A program made the position numbers and the translations under genes. A DNA stretch of 64,000 nucleotides from JALOOB01 sp964387985 (lineage in GTDB: Bacteria; Chloroflexota; Anaerolineae; CG2-30-64-16): contig CAYLZG010000001.1 in assembly GCA_964387985.1 (NCBI GenBank), positions 1 to 64,000 on the forward strand, in the 5' to 3' direction. Below the pieces are notes generated by a model. It ran no database searches, was not told the DNA's origin, and saw nothing but the letters and a program-made list of their open reading frames with translations. Every line of letters begins with the position of its first letter. The stretch's first letter is position 1. Shown here piece after piece: positions 51,560-60,640 of the stretch.

Positions 51560-52114
51560 TCATTCGGGAGAGGCTTCCCACTCGCTGCGGAGAATACCGT
51601 AGAGATACATGTCGTAGCGCCGGCCTTCGCGCTGCATGAATTCGCGATAGACACCCTCCCGGCGAAAGCCAACCTTCTCATAGAGCCTGATCGCGCGCTC
51701 GTTGTACTCGAACACAGTCAGCTGCACGCGATGCAGATTGAGTTCGCGAAACGCATAGCCGAGCACCAGGGCCATCGCATCTCGGCCATAGCCCTTTCCC
51801 CATTCGTCACGATCCCCAATACCGATGCCGAGCCAGGCCACCCCGTGCGACCAGAGGATGTCTTCGAGTGAAACGCAAGCCACCATGTAATCGCTGTCGA
51901 GCGGGCGCACCGCGAAGACCAGGGTCCGCTCGCTCTTCTGCCATTCTTCGAACCATTTCAGGATCTCGTCTTCGGAGCGCGGCCGCGCCACCGCGGCATC
52001 GAACAGGCGTAAAAAGCCAGCATCGTTATGCCAACCTGAGAACGTCCTGGCATCCTCCTTGTTGAGGCCGGTCAGCCGAACGAGTTGCCCAACCCAAAGG
52101 TTATCAGAGATCAC
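51560..52114 (-). CDS. GNAT-family N-acetyltransferase
   Basis: The 184-residue protein has the RimJ/RimL-type GNAT fold: AWLGIGIGDRDEWGKGYGRDAMALVL (acetyl-CoA loop is WGKGYGRDA) and LNLHRVQLTVFEYNERAIRL followed by YEKVGFRREG. It transfers an acetyl group to an amine on a protein terminus or small molecule; the substrate is unknown. The GTG at 52114 overlaps the TGA of the upstream membrane-protein gene (ATGTGA), and GGAGGG lies just before it, so translation is probably coupled. Confidence 0.86.
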   Translation of the reverse strand: MISDNLWVGQLVRLTGLNKEDARTFSGWHNDAGFLRLFDAAVARPRSEDEILKWFEEWQKSERTLVFAVRPLDSDYMVACVSLEDILWSHGVAWLGIGIGDRDEWGKGYGRDAMALVLGYAFRELNLHRVQLTVFEYNERAIRLYEKVGFRREGVYREFMQREGRRYDMYLYGILRSEWEASPE

Positions 52115-54036
52115 ATGCCCTCCCTCGACCGCCGTCGGAGGACGGTCCAACCAACAACAAGCAATAGGGTGAAAGCCGTGGCGTAAGTGACCCACCTGGC
52201 AGCTGTGCGCAGCGGAGTGTCCTCGAACCGCAACAGGATGTAGCCCTGACCGGCCGGGATCGGGATGACGACCCGGGCCAGGGGACCATCCTCGCGCTGG
52301 ACTGCCAGCTTGCCGACCGGCCGGCCATTCTTGCCGTCGAGCAGCCAGGCAGTCCAGCCCGGATACCAGAAACGATTGAACGTGATGGACTGGCCTGGAT
52401 CTTTGGCATAGAAGAATATCTGCTCGTGTGCAGTGCCGACATCCTCCGAGTTTACGGCCAGGGTCTCGTTCTGCGGAACGCGGGAGTAGTCGACTCGCGT
52501 GGTCACTTCCTTCCCCTGCACCCACAGTTCCGCCATATCCGACCACATCGGCCGCCGGACAGGATCGACCCATGCGGTAACCCCGGTCATCTCATCGCTA
52601 GTGCGCTGGAAGCGCATGAGTGCAGCCATGGATACGGGACCCTGCTCGGGCGTCGGCTCACGGATCTCGACCTTCAGATAGGGATAGCTTGACAGCAGGA
52701 GTAAAGAGCTGAGCAGGATAGCGGGCCAGAGGCTGGAGGCGCCCGGCGAGACGGCCTCGCCGTCCCCTGGTCGCTGTGAGCCAAGCGCCACGAGCGCTGC
52801 AGGAAGGATGCTCAACGGCAGGATCGCCAGCATCAGATACCGCCAGGGGAACTGGGCATAACCCACAATGGGAACGGTTCGCCACAGGAACACGGAAGCC
52901 GGCAGGGTCAGGAATACGCTCACCAGCAGCCAGGCGCCCCAGAAGCGTAACTCACCGCGCAGACGCGGTCTGAAGCGGCTGCTGAGCGCCAGGCTGACGA
53001 GCGCGAAGAGCGTGGCTGCCACGCCCAGCTGATAGCTCAGGCTGCCCTGGGCCGCATCATCCGGCCCGGGCTGGCTGATCCCGAACCCCCACGAGGGATC
53101 GAATAACTGGTTGAAGTAAACAAAGTGCTGTTCGGGATTGTAGTACTCACCAAACCACTGGGTCTTGTTGATGTAGCCCTGCTCTATCAGCGCCGGAACG
53201 AAGAACGCGGCGCTGAGCCCCAGGCCCACCGCCAGGGCCAGCCCAGGGGCGATGACCGAGCGCAGGGTCGCACCCGTCCACAGCGCGCGCCAGGGACTGC
53301 CGGCAGCCCCGCCCTCGGCCCGCCGGCGCAGCGCCTCGAGCAGGATCAGCGCAACGACATAAGCTGCCAGCGCCGGCGTGAACACAAGGGCAACAAGGTT
53401 GCTGGTCCACATGAGCGCCCCGAACGCCAGCCCAGCGGCGATGACGGATCCTAGCCGGGGCCGGCAGACGGCCTCTCGAAAGCCCCAGAGCACCAGCGGC
53501 AGCAACGCCAGGGCAAAACATTCTGCCATCGCCGCGCGCACGAAGACGTTCACAAGGTGATACGGAACCACCATGTAGGCCACTGCCGCCACCAGTCCGC
53601 TGCGGCGCCCGAGGAAGGAGCGCACAAAACCGTACATCGCCAGGCCGGAACCGATCATGGACAGTGCCAGCACGGCCTTTACGCTGGCTTCGTAGCCCAA
53701 ACCTATCACCTGATTGAACAGGACCCCGATAAATGTCGCAAGGGGCGCATAGATCGTGAAGAAGGGGTACCCGTAGCCGTACGCCCAGTCGGGCGACCAG
53801 CGCGGCCAAAGGATGCCTTCTTTGAAGGAGAGTCCGTACTGAAAGATGAAGTAGACGTCATGGCGCGCATCGTGCGCACCCCAAAAATAACCGGGCTGCA
53901 GCAGAGGTGAGATAGCGGCCAGTCCGAAAAGCAGCAAGAGGCCAATGACCAACCATTCCCGCCGCGCAGCGGAATGCGCGTTCGCGGTCTCGGCCACCTG
54001 CTGGGTCTCGCGGTTCGATTTCGGTTGCACAGTCAC
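52111..54036 (-). CDS. Polytopic membrane protein, PTPS-related (PF10131-like) family
   Basis: The 641-residue protein has about twelve membrane segments and a C-terminal exported beta domain (QSITFNRFWYPGWTAWLLDG, IPAGQGYILLRFEDTPLRTA). Its N-terminal signature GAHDARHDVYFIFQYGLSFK, GILWPRWSPDWAYGYGYPFF closely parallels the paralogue at 43491-45353. A GT-C-like sugar-transferase role is plausible but unproven. The GNAT gene overlaps its stop. Another related protein gene is 16 bases upstream, so the three form one unit. Confidence 0.78.
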   Translation of the reverse strand: MTVQPKSNRETQQVAETANAHSAARREWLVIGLLLLFGLAAISPLLQPGYFWGAHDARHDVYFIFQYGLSFKEGILWPRWSPDWAYGYGYPFFTIYAPLATFIGVLFNQVIGLGYEASVKAVLALSMIGSGLAMYGFVRSFLGRRSGLVAAVAYMVVPYHLVNVFVRAAMAECFALALLPLVLWGFREAVCRPRLGSVIAAGLAFGALMWTSNLVALVFTPALAAYVVALILLEALRRRAEGGAAGSPWRALWTGATLRSVIAPGLALAVGLGLSAAFFVPALIEQGYINKTQWFGEYYNPEQHFVYFNQLFDPSWGFGISQPGPDDAAQGSLSYQLGVAATLFALVSLALSSRFRPRLRGELRFWGAWLLVSVFLTLPASVFLWRTVPIVGYAQFPWRYLMLAILPLSILPAALVALGSQRPGDGEAVSPGASSLWPAILLSSLLLLSSYPYLKVEIREPTPEQGPVSMAALMRFQRTSDEMTGVTAWVDPVRRPMWSDMAELWVQGKEVTTRVDYSRVPQNETLAVNSEDVGTAHEQIFFYAKDPGQSITFNRFWYPGWTAWLLDGKNGRPVGKLAVQREDGPLARVVIPIPAGQGYILLRFEDTPLRTAARWVTYATAFTLLLVVGWTVLRRRSREGM

Positions 54037-54052
54037 AATACCTGTCCAGTGC

Positions 54053-55672
54053 CTACGGTGTGATCACGTATTTGTCCTGGTCGTCCACGGCCAGCCGTTC
54101 GCCCGTTTCGCCCAGATACCAGCCCAGCCAATAACGATAATCGGGACCACTCGGCGCGCCAGGCGAGAGGGCGGCCTCGTAGCGATCCACGACGATCTCT
54201 CCCGGAAGCCAATGTGTCGTGGGCAATTGGGCATCCTGCGGCATGCCGTCGTGTTGAGCGTAGCGCTGCCCATCCGCTGCCACGACATGGAAGAACACAG
54301 TGTAGTCGTGCGCCAGGGGCCGGAGCGCCTGCCAGCGCACCTCAAGCGCCACGCGGCCGCCAGGAACGAGCACACCCTCTGTCTCCACACCCAGCAGGGC
54401 AATCTCATTATCACCATAGATGGCTAGGGGAGCGCGACCGGTCAGTTCCGTCGTCGTCACCGGCCGCCAATCGACGTAAGCCTCCAGGACAACGAGGACC
54501 AGAACCCCGGCAAGAAGCGGCGCCATGGCAGCTATCTGCGGGGCAGGAGACAACAGTACACCAAGCCGCCGTGCACCCAGCCCGGCCAGCCAGGCGAGCC
54601 ACGGCCCAGCCAGCAGCAGCAACTGCCAGGGATAAGTCAGCGATCTTGCAAGGAATGGCAGCCCGCGCCACAGTGGCGCAGACAGGCTCACCGACAGAAA
54701 CGCCAACACGACGACGCTGGCGAGGGCGAAATTGCGTGTTCGCCACAGGTCGCTGACCCGGGTCACTTCACGGGAATCCTGAGACAAGGCCGGTGGAGCC
54801 AGGAAGGCGAACAAGGCCAGGCCGGACGCGACCACTCCGAGGCCCAATCCTGGCGCCATGCTCTGCTCGGACATGCCGGCGATTTCGTGCAAGCCCATGA
54901 ACTGTCCAAGGAAGTCGACCGGGGTCGCACCTCCGAGGCCCTTGCCCAGAAACGCGGGCAGCAGCCCCAATATCCCTATCAAAAGGCCGGCCATGAGCAC
55001 CGCTGCGGTCTGCGCCCTGCGCACCGTGCGGCCAGCATCACCCGGAACGATCGCCAGGATGTAGGCCAGCAGGACGGCCAGAAACCACAACGTGAGCCCG
55101 GCCTGCGTCCAGAGAGCCGCGGCCACGCCAGCGATGAGCCCGATCGCTGCCAGTCTCGCTCCCGACAATAACGCGTCCGTCGACCACAGAATCCACGGCG
55201 CCAATCCCAACAAGACGGCTTCACCCAGAGCGCCTCGACCGTAGATCGTCACAAGGGCGATCGGGCTGCAGATGTAAGCCATCGCAGCGACCAGGGCCGG
55301 CCACTTGCCCAGCCTGCGTCGCGCCCAGCCGTACATCCCGACGCTCGCCGCAAGCAGAGAAATACCAAACACCCACTTGGTCGCGTTCGCCGGAGATTCG
55401 CCAAGTGCGGCGGGCAGTGCGCCCAGAAGGTAAGGCAGGATGTGTTCCCCGCGTAACAAGTCATGGCCCCTGCCGATCACCGGCGCCCAGCCCCAGTCGC
55501 CGAAGTGAGCGAGAAGGTCCGCCAGGTTGAATACGGGCAAGAAGCCGCTACGAAACACAAAATAGCCAGGGTAGGTCAAAGGGGCCCAGGCGAAGACCGG
55601 AAGCACAAAAACCAGTAACAGCGCCGGATCGCAACTCCGGGCGCCGGAAGAACGTGCAGTTTGGTGCATCAT
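54053..55672 (-). CDS. Polytopic membrane protein related to the adjacent PTPS-related proteins
   Basis: The 539-residue protein has about eleven hydrophobic segments. Its opening (VLPVFAWAPLTYPGYFVFRS) resembles the other two large membrane proteins but lacks the HDARH motif. The C-terminal exported part (GGRVALEVRWQALRPLAHDY, then VFFHVVAADGQRYAQHDGMP) looks like an Ig-type or carbohydrate-binding beta sandwich. The start is ATG 55672, immediately followed by a second ATG. A strong promoter leaves room for only a few leader bases. Function unknown; membrane glycan synthesis is possible. Confidence 0.72.
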   Translation of the reverse strand: MMHQTARSSGARSCDPALLLVFVLPVFAWAPLTYPGYFVFRSGFLPVFNLADLLAHFGDWGWAPVIGRGHDLLRGEHILPYLLGALPAALGESPANATKWVFGISLLAASVGMYGWARRRLGKWPALVAAMAYICSPIALVTIYGRGALGEAVLLGLAPWILWSTDALLSGARLAAIGLIAGVAAALWTQAGLTLWFLAVLLAYILAIVPGDAGRTVRRAQTAAVLMAGLLIGILGLLPAFLGKGLGGATPVDFLGQFMGLHEIAGMSEQSMAPGLGLGVVASGLALFAFLAPPALSQDSREVTRVSDLWRTRNFALASVVVLAFLSVSLSAPLWRGLPFLARSLTYPWQLLLLAGPWLAWLAGLGARRLGVLLSPAPQIAAMAPLLAGVLVLVVLEAYVDWRPVTTTELTGRAPLAIYGDNEIALLGVETEGVLVPGGRVALEVRWQALRPLAHDYTVFFHVVAADGQRYAQHDGMPQDAQLPTTHWLPGEIVVDRYEAALSPGAPSGPDYRYWLGWYLGETGERLAVDDQDKYVITP

Positions 55673-55682
55673 GCAAGAAACC

Positions 55683-55711
55683 AGTATAGTTTATGTCTGG
55701 GGCAGGGTCAA
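55683..55711 (-). promoter_or_regulatory. Promoter of the 54053-55672 membrane-protein operon, near-leaderless
   Basis: On the minus strand TTGACC (55706-55711), exactly 17 bases and TATACT (55683-55688) predict a start about 4 bases before the ATG at 55672. Confidence 0.7.
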
Positions 55712-55723
55712 ACAAAAGTTGAA

Positions 55724-55752
55724 GTGACACAGGCGGCTGAAAGGAGTATGAT
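55724..55752 (+). promoter_or_regulatory. Promoter candidate for corA
   Basis: GTGACA (55724-55729), 17 bases and TATGAT (55747-55752) lead to a start near 55759. AAGGTG then lies about 8 bases before the ATG at 55787, a normal leader. Confidence 0.5.
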
Positions 55753-55786
55753 GTGCGCAACAAGGTGATGACAAGGTGACGACACG

Positions 55787-56833
55787 ATGAGAACCCTGAT
55801 CATTTGCCAGAACGGCAGCTTTTCGAGCGACCTTGCGCCGCATGCCATCAGCGATATGCTCGCTGCCCCGGATACGGTGATCTGGCTCGACATTCAGTCC
55901 CCCAACGATGACGACATCAGGCTGCTGCGCGAGGAATTCGGATTTCATCCTCTGGCGATCGAGGACGCCACGCGCGCTCACGAACGACCGAAAGTGGATG
56001 CTTACGAACATGCGGTCCTGCAGCATCCCCTTGGGCCCGAAGAAGACCACATGTCCCAGCCCGAAGTCCCGGCTCCGCCAGGACGACAGGCCTACTACTT
56101 CATCGTGGTCTATGAGGCGCGCTTCGATCCCGCGCAGGATCATGTCCTGACTGAACCGATCAACATGTTCGTCGGGCAAAACTACCTTGTCACGGTGCAC
56201 CAGGGCGACATCGAACACGTCCGCGATACCCTAACACGTTGGCAGATGCCCGACAGCCCGCTGGGCAATACTGTCGGTGCGCTCGTGCATTCGTTCCTGG
56301 ATGCCGTCGTCGATGATTATTTTCCGCTCATGGATCGCGTGGCCGATCGGGTGGAAGAACTGGAAGACACCATCTTTGAGGAATTCAACGAAGCGGCCAT
56401 TCAGAGCATCTTCGGTCTCAAAAAGGACCTGCTTTCCATGCGCCGGATCGTTGCGCCCGAACGGGATGTGCTCAACGTGCTCTTGCGCCGGGAGCTGCCG
56501 ATCTTTCGACCCGAGGATGTCGCATACCTGCAGGATGTCTACGATCATATCGTGCGCGTTACGGAGAACATCGACACCTATCGCGATCTGTTGTCCAGCG
56601 CACTGGACTCCTATCTCTCCCTCCAGTCCAACCACCTGAACCAGATCGTGAAGGTGCTGACCATTGCGTCGATCATCCTGATGGCCGCCAGCCTGATCAC
56701 GGGTTTCTACGGGATGAACTTCCAGCATATGCCCGAGTTGCGCTGGGGCTTGGGCGCCTTATGGGCGCTCTCCCTCATCGCCGCTGTCACGGCGGCCCTG
56801 GTCATCTACTTCAAGCGCAAGGGGTGGCTGTAG
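55787..56833 (+). CDS. corA: CorA-family magnesium/cobalt channel
   Basis: The 348-residue protein has a soluble N-terminal domain (VIWLDIQSPNDDDIRLLREE, HPLAIEDA), a long helix, and two C-terminal membrane helices with the signature YGMNF (GMN at about 309-311), the selectivity motif for Mg2+ in CorA pentamers. The C-terminus YFKRKGWL is typically basic. CorA versus the ZntB branch is decided by the GMN and FYGMNF context. Its last 28 bases overlap the convergent nuclease gene. Confidence 0.92.
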   Translation: MRTLIICQNGSFSSDLAPHAISDMLAAPDTVIWLDIQSPNDDDIRLLREEFGFHPLAIEDATRAHERPKVDAYEHAVLQHPLGPEEDHMSQPEVPAPPGRQAYYFIVVYEARFDPAQDHVLTEPINMFVGQNYLVTVHQGDIEHVRDTLTRWQMPDSPLGNTVGALVHSFLDAVVDDYFPLMDRVADRVEELEDTIFEEFNEAAIQSIFGLKKDLLSMRRIVAPERDVLNVLLRRELPIFRPEDVAYLQDVYDHIVRVTENIDTYRDLLSSALDSYLSLQSNHLNQIVKVLTIASIILMAASLITGFYGMNFQHMPELRWGLGALWALSLIAAVTAALVIYFKRKGWL

Positions 56834-58599
56834 GCGCCGCAGGCTGCGCCGATCAGGGCGTCGCTGATCCCGGTCGGACGGAAGAAAAACCGCGCGATGA
56901 CCGGGTCATGGTCTGAGGTGCGCCCAACTTCTCCCGGGAGCGGCTCCCCGAAGTCCGCATTCAGGTGGACAGCACCGCCATCTGCATAGTACCGGTCCAA
57001 CTCAGGCGAAATGATGATGTGGTCCACGGCCTGGGCGCGCCCACTGTAGATATAGCTATAGCGGCCGGCGGGCGAGATGTGTCGTTGATACAGGTTAACG
57101 AACGACTCGAACTGGGCCATCGGCTGCGATCCGAGGTCATCGTTGAAGTCGCCCAGGGCGATGGCATGCGGGGCATCCAGCAAAGAGGCCACGTGTCTTG
57201 CCTGTTGCACACGCCGGCCGAGGTTCTCGGCCTCATCTCCGCGCTTTGATTTCAGATGCACCACTACCAGGCGCACCTCCATGCGCCTGTCGCCCGCAGC
57301 GTTCGCCACCACGAGGTCCGCGACATACGGGGGCCGGTCATACAGGGGATAGGTTCCGCCTGCGCAGGGTTCCCCCTGCACGCGGGGGCCTCGCGCCGCG
57401 GTGACATCCACTCCGTAGTCCACATCGCCACATGCCTGGAATGACGCGCTGCTCCGCAGCTCGACGCGTGCAGCATCGTACAGCATCCCCACGGTGATGT
57501 CCCGTACGTCCGCGCTTTCCCAGTAGTCGAAGCGGTACCGCGGTCCAGCGGCGCGCGCCAGGTCCGCCCATACGGCATCCTTCCCTTCCACCTCCTGCAG
57601 GCCGACGATCGTGCAGCCGCCCAATGCGTCGCGGAGCAACCTGGCGGTGGCATCGATATCCCGGCGATATGCAGCTGTATGAGCCGGCGTCCAGTCTCCC
57701 AAATCGCCGTCACCATCGTCGACTGCATCGAAGAGGTTCTTGATGTTGAAAGTGCAGGCGGTCCACTCGTCTGATCCAGACGGCGCAGCAGTTGCGGTCT
57801 CGACGCTGGCAGAAGCGAGCCTCAGGGGACCGGGATCATCCACCAGGAGGACATAGCGACCGAACTGGTAGGCAAGGATTCCTGTCAGCGCCTCAGCCGT
57901 GAGGCGATCAAACGTGCCCGCCTGCGGTAGATCGACTCCCAGGCCGCCCGAAAGCGCCAGGCCGCCGCGATCGATGGGCAGTTCTCCGGCAAAGATGCGT
58001 TGGCCATAATACGGGCTGCCGCTTCCTACGATAGTGATTTCCGGGTCACCAGCAGGATGGCGGGACTCGAAGCGCTGCGTCGGACCGGCAACCGATGTAT
58101 CGAGATCGACGATCACGCGCTGGCCTTCGACCGCTTCATATCGTGCGGACAGGTTCTCGTTGGGATCCACCGCCACTGCGATGCGCACCGGCGCGGGCAG
58201 CTTGCAGCTGCCGAGCACGCGGTAGGTCTGGGCCTTATCATCCCTCAAGCCGGCTATCTCGGTCTGGCTGTAATACTCCTGCACCTCGTAACGGGTGATT
58301 TCGACCAGATCGCCGGGCTTCAACTTGCGCGGGTTCATCCACTTGCTGTAACGGTAGACATAAACGCCATCGGAGGTGCGTACGTCCCCATCGCCAGCGG
58401 GGTCCTGCATGAAGAAGCCCTCGGCCGTCACACCCGTGATGCACCCGCGCAACGGGGTTGCAAGCTGCTGGCCGGCATAGGGGGATGTCAGGCCTGGGCC
58501 CTGAATCTCTGGGACCGTTATCACAGGTGGCGCAGGCTGGACGAGCACAGAGTAGGGAGCCAGGAGGAAACAAAGAAGTAGAATGAGAGCTCGATGCAT
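56806..58599 (-). CDS. Secreted ExeM/NucH-like nuclease (endonuclease/exonuclease/phosphatase fold)
   Basis: A signal peptide (ALILLLCFLLAPYSVLV) precedes an OB-like region (about 35-170: GCITGVTAEGFFMQDPAGDG). A catalytic EEP domain follows from about residue 280: TFNIKNLFDA (Asn), IVGLQEVEGKD (metal Glu), VVHLKSKRGDE, IALGDFNDDLG (Asp/Asn), VDHIIIS and TSDHDPVIA (catalytic His). The order matches extracellular DNases such as ExeM and NucH, which degrade extracellular DNA in a metal-dependent way. The usual lamin-tail domain of that family is absent here, though one is found three times in the protein at 144-2672. Confidence 0.88.
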   Translation of the reverse strand: MHRALILLLCFLLAPYSVLVQPAPPVITVPEIQGPGLTSPYAGQQLATPLRGCITGVTAEGFFMQDPAGDGDVRTSDGVYVYRYSKWMNPRKLKPGDLVEITRYEVQEYYSQTEIAGLRDDKAQTYRVLGSCKLPAPVRIAVAVDPNENLSARYEAVEGQRVIVDLDTSVAGPTQRFESRHPAGDPEITIVGSGSPYYGQRIFAGELPIDRGGLALSGGLGVDLPQAGTFDRLTAEALTGILAYQFGRYVLLVDDPGPLRLASASVETATAAPSGSDEWTACTFNIKNLFDAVDDGDGDLGDWTPAHTAAYRRDIDATARLLRDALGGCTIVGLQEVEGKDAVWADLARAAGPRYRFDYWESADVRDITVGMLYDAARVELRSSASFQACGDVDYGVDVTAARGPRVQGEPCAGGTYPLYDRPPYVADLVVANAAGDRRMEVRLVVVHLKSKRGDEAENLGRRVQQARHVASLLDAPHAIALGDFNDDLGSQPMAQFESFVNLYQRHISPAGRYSYIYSGRAQAVDHIIISPELDRYYADGGAVHLNADFGEPLPGEVGRTSDHDPVIARFFFRPTGISDALIGAACGAYSHPLRLK

Positions 58600-58719
58600 G
58601 AGAACCGCTTCTCCCCGGATGCTGCGCTGGTATCAGCAATGATGCCATGAATCGCGAGGCGAAGCAATTCGTCCCTCAGGCAGGGCAAGTGCACAGCTGG
58701 TCAGGTTGCGGGTCAGCCT

Positions 58720-59676
58720 TCAATCGTAGCGCTTCTGCGGACAGGATATATCGTTCCACAGATCGCGAAGCCCATCACCCAGCAGGTTCAGTCCCACCAC
58801 AGTAAACGTCATGCTGAGGCCAGGGTAGACTGCCAGCCAGGGCGCAGTATCCATGTGTGACCGTCCGGCAGCCAGCAGCGCGCCCCATTCCGGACTGGGC
58901 GGCTGTGCACCGAGCCCCACAAAGCTCAGACCACCCACGGCCAAGATCGCCGTGCCAGCGCGCATCGTGGCAAAAACGACAAGCGACGATGTAAGGTTTG
59001 GCAGGATATGGCGCACCAAAACGCGCCCCTCGCTGCATCCAACCGCGGTAGCGGCTTCTACGTAGGCCATCCTACGCGCTGAGAGGGCGAGGCCCCGCGC
59101 CAGACGATAGAAACCCGGCGCGCCGAGCAGTCCGACCGCTATGATGGCGTTTGTAAGTGTTGGACCCAGCCGCGCCACAACGACCAAGGCCAGCAGCAGA
59201 CCCGGGAACGCCAGCCAGACATCGATAAGGCGCGAGAGTAAGCGGTCGAGCCAGCCCCCGCGATAACCGGCCAGCAAGCCTGGTGGAATGCCGAGCAACG
59301 CCGCGATTCCCATGCCCACGACGGCGGCTCGCACTGCGATGGCAGCTCCGAACAGCACACGGCTGAACATGTCTCGCCCAAGGGTATCGGTGCCGAATGG
59401 GTGTGTTTGACTGGGAGGCGCCAGGCGCGGGCCGGCCCGGACCTGGTCTGGCGCAAAGGATGTCACGACCGGCGCGGCCACGGCCGTGAACAAGAACAGC
59501 GCGACGATCAGACCCCCCACAATCAGGCTCATGGAAGTATGACGAAACCAGCGCCGTTCGCATCGACGCCCACCGTCATACGCGTCCTCACAAACATCCG
59601 GGCGGACACCCCGCACAGCCAGCAGGCGCGCGCACCGCGTTCGTGCGGAAGAGATCATCAGAGTGGGCAGCGCCAT
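58720..59676 (-). CDS. ABC transporter permease, DppC/NikC type
   Basis: The 318-residue inner-membrane permease begins with an atypical 45-residue basic extension. The N-terminal helix is SLIVGGLIVALFLFTAVAAP. The DppC/OppC hallmark HPFGTDTLGRDMFSRVLFGA follows, then the inner-membrane component motif (VEAATAVGCSEGRVLVRHIL) and the tail GLNLLGDGLRDLWN. It should pair with the DppB-type permease whose stop is one base before this start. No ATPase gene follows. Confidence 0.88.
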   Translation of the reverse strand: MALPTLMISSARTRCARLLAVRGVRPDVCEDAYDGGRRCERRWFRHTSMSLIVGGLIVALFLFTAVAAPVVTSFAPDQVRAGPRLAPPSQTHPFGTDTLGRDMFSRVLFGAAIAVRAAVVGMGIAALLGIPPGLLAGYRGGWLDRLLSRLIDVWLAFPGLLLALVVVARLGPTLTNAIIAVGLLGAPGFYRLARGLALSARRMAYVEAATAVGCSEGRVLVRHILPNLTSSLVVFATMRAGTAILAVGGLSFVGLGAQPPSPEWGALLAAGRSHMDTAPWLAVYPGLSMTFTVVGLNLLGDGLRDLWNDISCPQKRYD

Positions 59677-59677
59677 G

Positions 59678-60610
59678 TCAGATCGCCTCTCGGCCCACGC
59701 GCGGATCCAGCCAACCGTGCGCTACGTCCACCAGGAGGTTAACCAGGAGGTACATGGTGGCCGCGACCAGCACCGCACCGAGCACCACCGGCTCGTCGCG
59801 ATCGAAAATCGCCTGCACTGCCAGCCGGCCCAGGCCCGGCCAGCCGAAAATCGTCTCTACGATGAAGGCGCCTCCGAGCAGGTGGCCGAGTTGCAGGCCA
59901 AGCACCGAGGTCACAGGAACCAGGCCGTTGCGCAGCACGTGCCCCACCACGACGCGGTGTGGGGTTAGCCCTTTCGCATGGGCCGTACGGACGTAGTCGG
60001 TCCCCAACACATCGAGCAGACCGCTGCGCACCAGACGCGCCACTGCTGCTGCGGTCGGCAACGCTAGTGTCACCGCAGGAAGGATCAGATGCGCAGGGCC
60101 GTCAGCGCCTGTCACCGGCAGCCAGCGCAGATGGAGCGAGAATAGAAGGATCAGCAGGAGCCCGCTCCAGAAGGTGGGGATGGCCACGCCGAGCGCTGCA
60201 CCCGCCATGACCATCGTGTCCAGGAGCGTGCCGGAGCGCAATGCAGCCAGGGTGCCGCCCAGCCCGCCAAGGGCCGCCGCCAGCGTCACCGCAGCCAGTG
60301 CCAGCCCAATCGTATAGGGGAGACGCTCCAGTACCAGCTCGATCACCGGACGGCCGCCGACCAGCGAGCTGCCCAGGTCCCAGCGCGTCACGAGCCCTTC
60401 TAAGAATGCACCATAGCGAGCCAGGGGGGCGCGGTCGAGACCCAAATCTGCGCGCAGGTCAGCCAGCTGTGCGGCCGAGGCGCTGTCGCCCGCCAGCGCA
60501 GTCGCAGCATCACCCGGCGCCGAGCCCAACGCCAGAAAGGCGATCAAACTGACTGCCAGCAGCACGAGGAGCGAACTCGCCGCCCGACGGGCAACGTAGA
60601 TCAAGATCAC
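59678..60610 (-). CDS. ABC transporter permease, DppB/NikB type
   Basis: The 310-residue permease has the DppB/OppB N-terminus (MILIYVARRAASSLLVLLAV, LGSAPGDAATAL), the cytoplasmic-loop motif DYVRTAHAKGLTPHRVVVGH, and the ending VVLGAVLVAATMYLLVNLLV, DVAHGWLDPRV. It would form the channel with the DppC-type partner. The GTG at 60610 has GGAG 3 bases upstream. The family moves peptides, nickel, heme or sugars according to its binding protein. Confidence 0.9.
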   Translation of the reverse strand: MILIYVARRAASSLLVLLAVSLIAFLALGSAPGDAATALAGDSASAAQLADLRADLGLDRAPLARYGAFLEGLVTRWDLGSSLVGGRPVIELVLERLPYTIGLALAAVTLAAALGGLGGTLAALRSGTLLDTMVMAGAALGVAIPTFWSGLLLILLFSLHLRWLPVTGADGPAHLILPAVTLALPTAAAVARLVRSGLLDVLGTDYVRTAHAKGLTPHRVVVGHVLRNGLVPVTSVLGLQLGHLLGGAFIVETIFGWPGLGRLAVQAIFDRDEPVVLGAVLVAATMYLLVNLLVDVAHGWLDPRVGREAI

Positions 60611-60640
60611 AGACTCCTACCACATGAGTAGCGCGAGATA

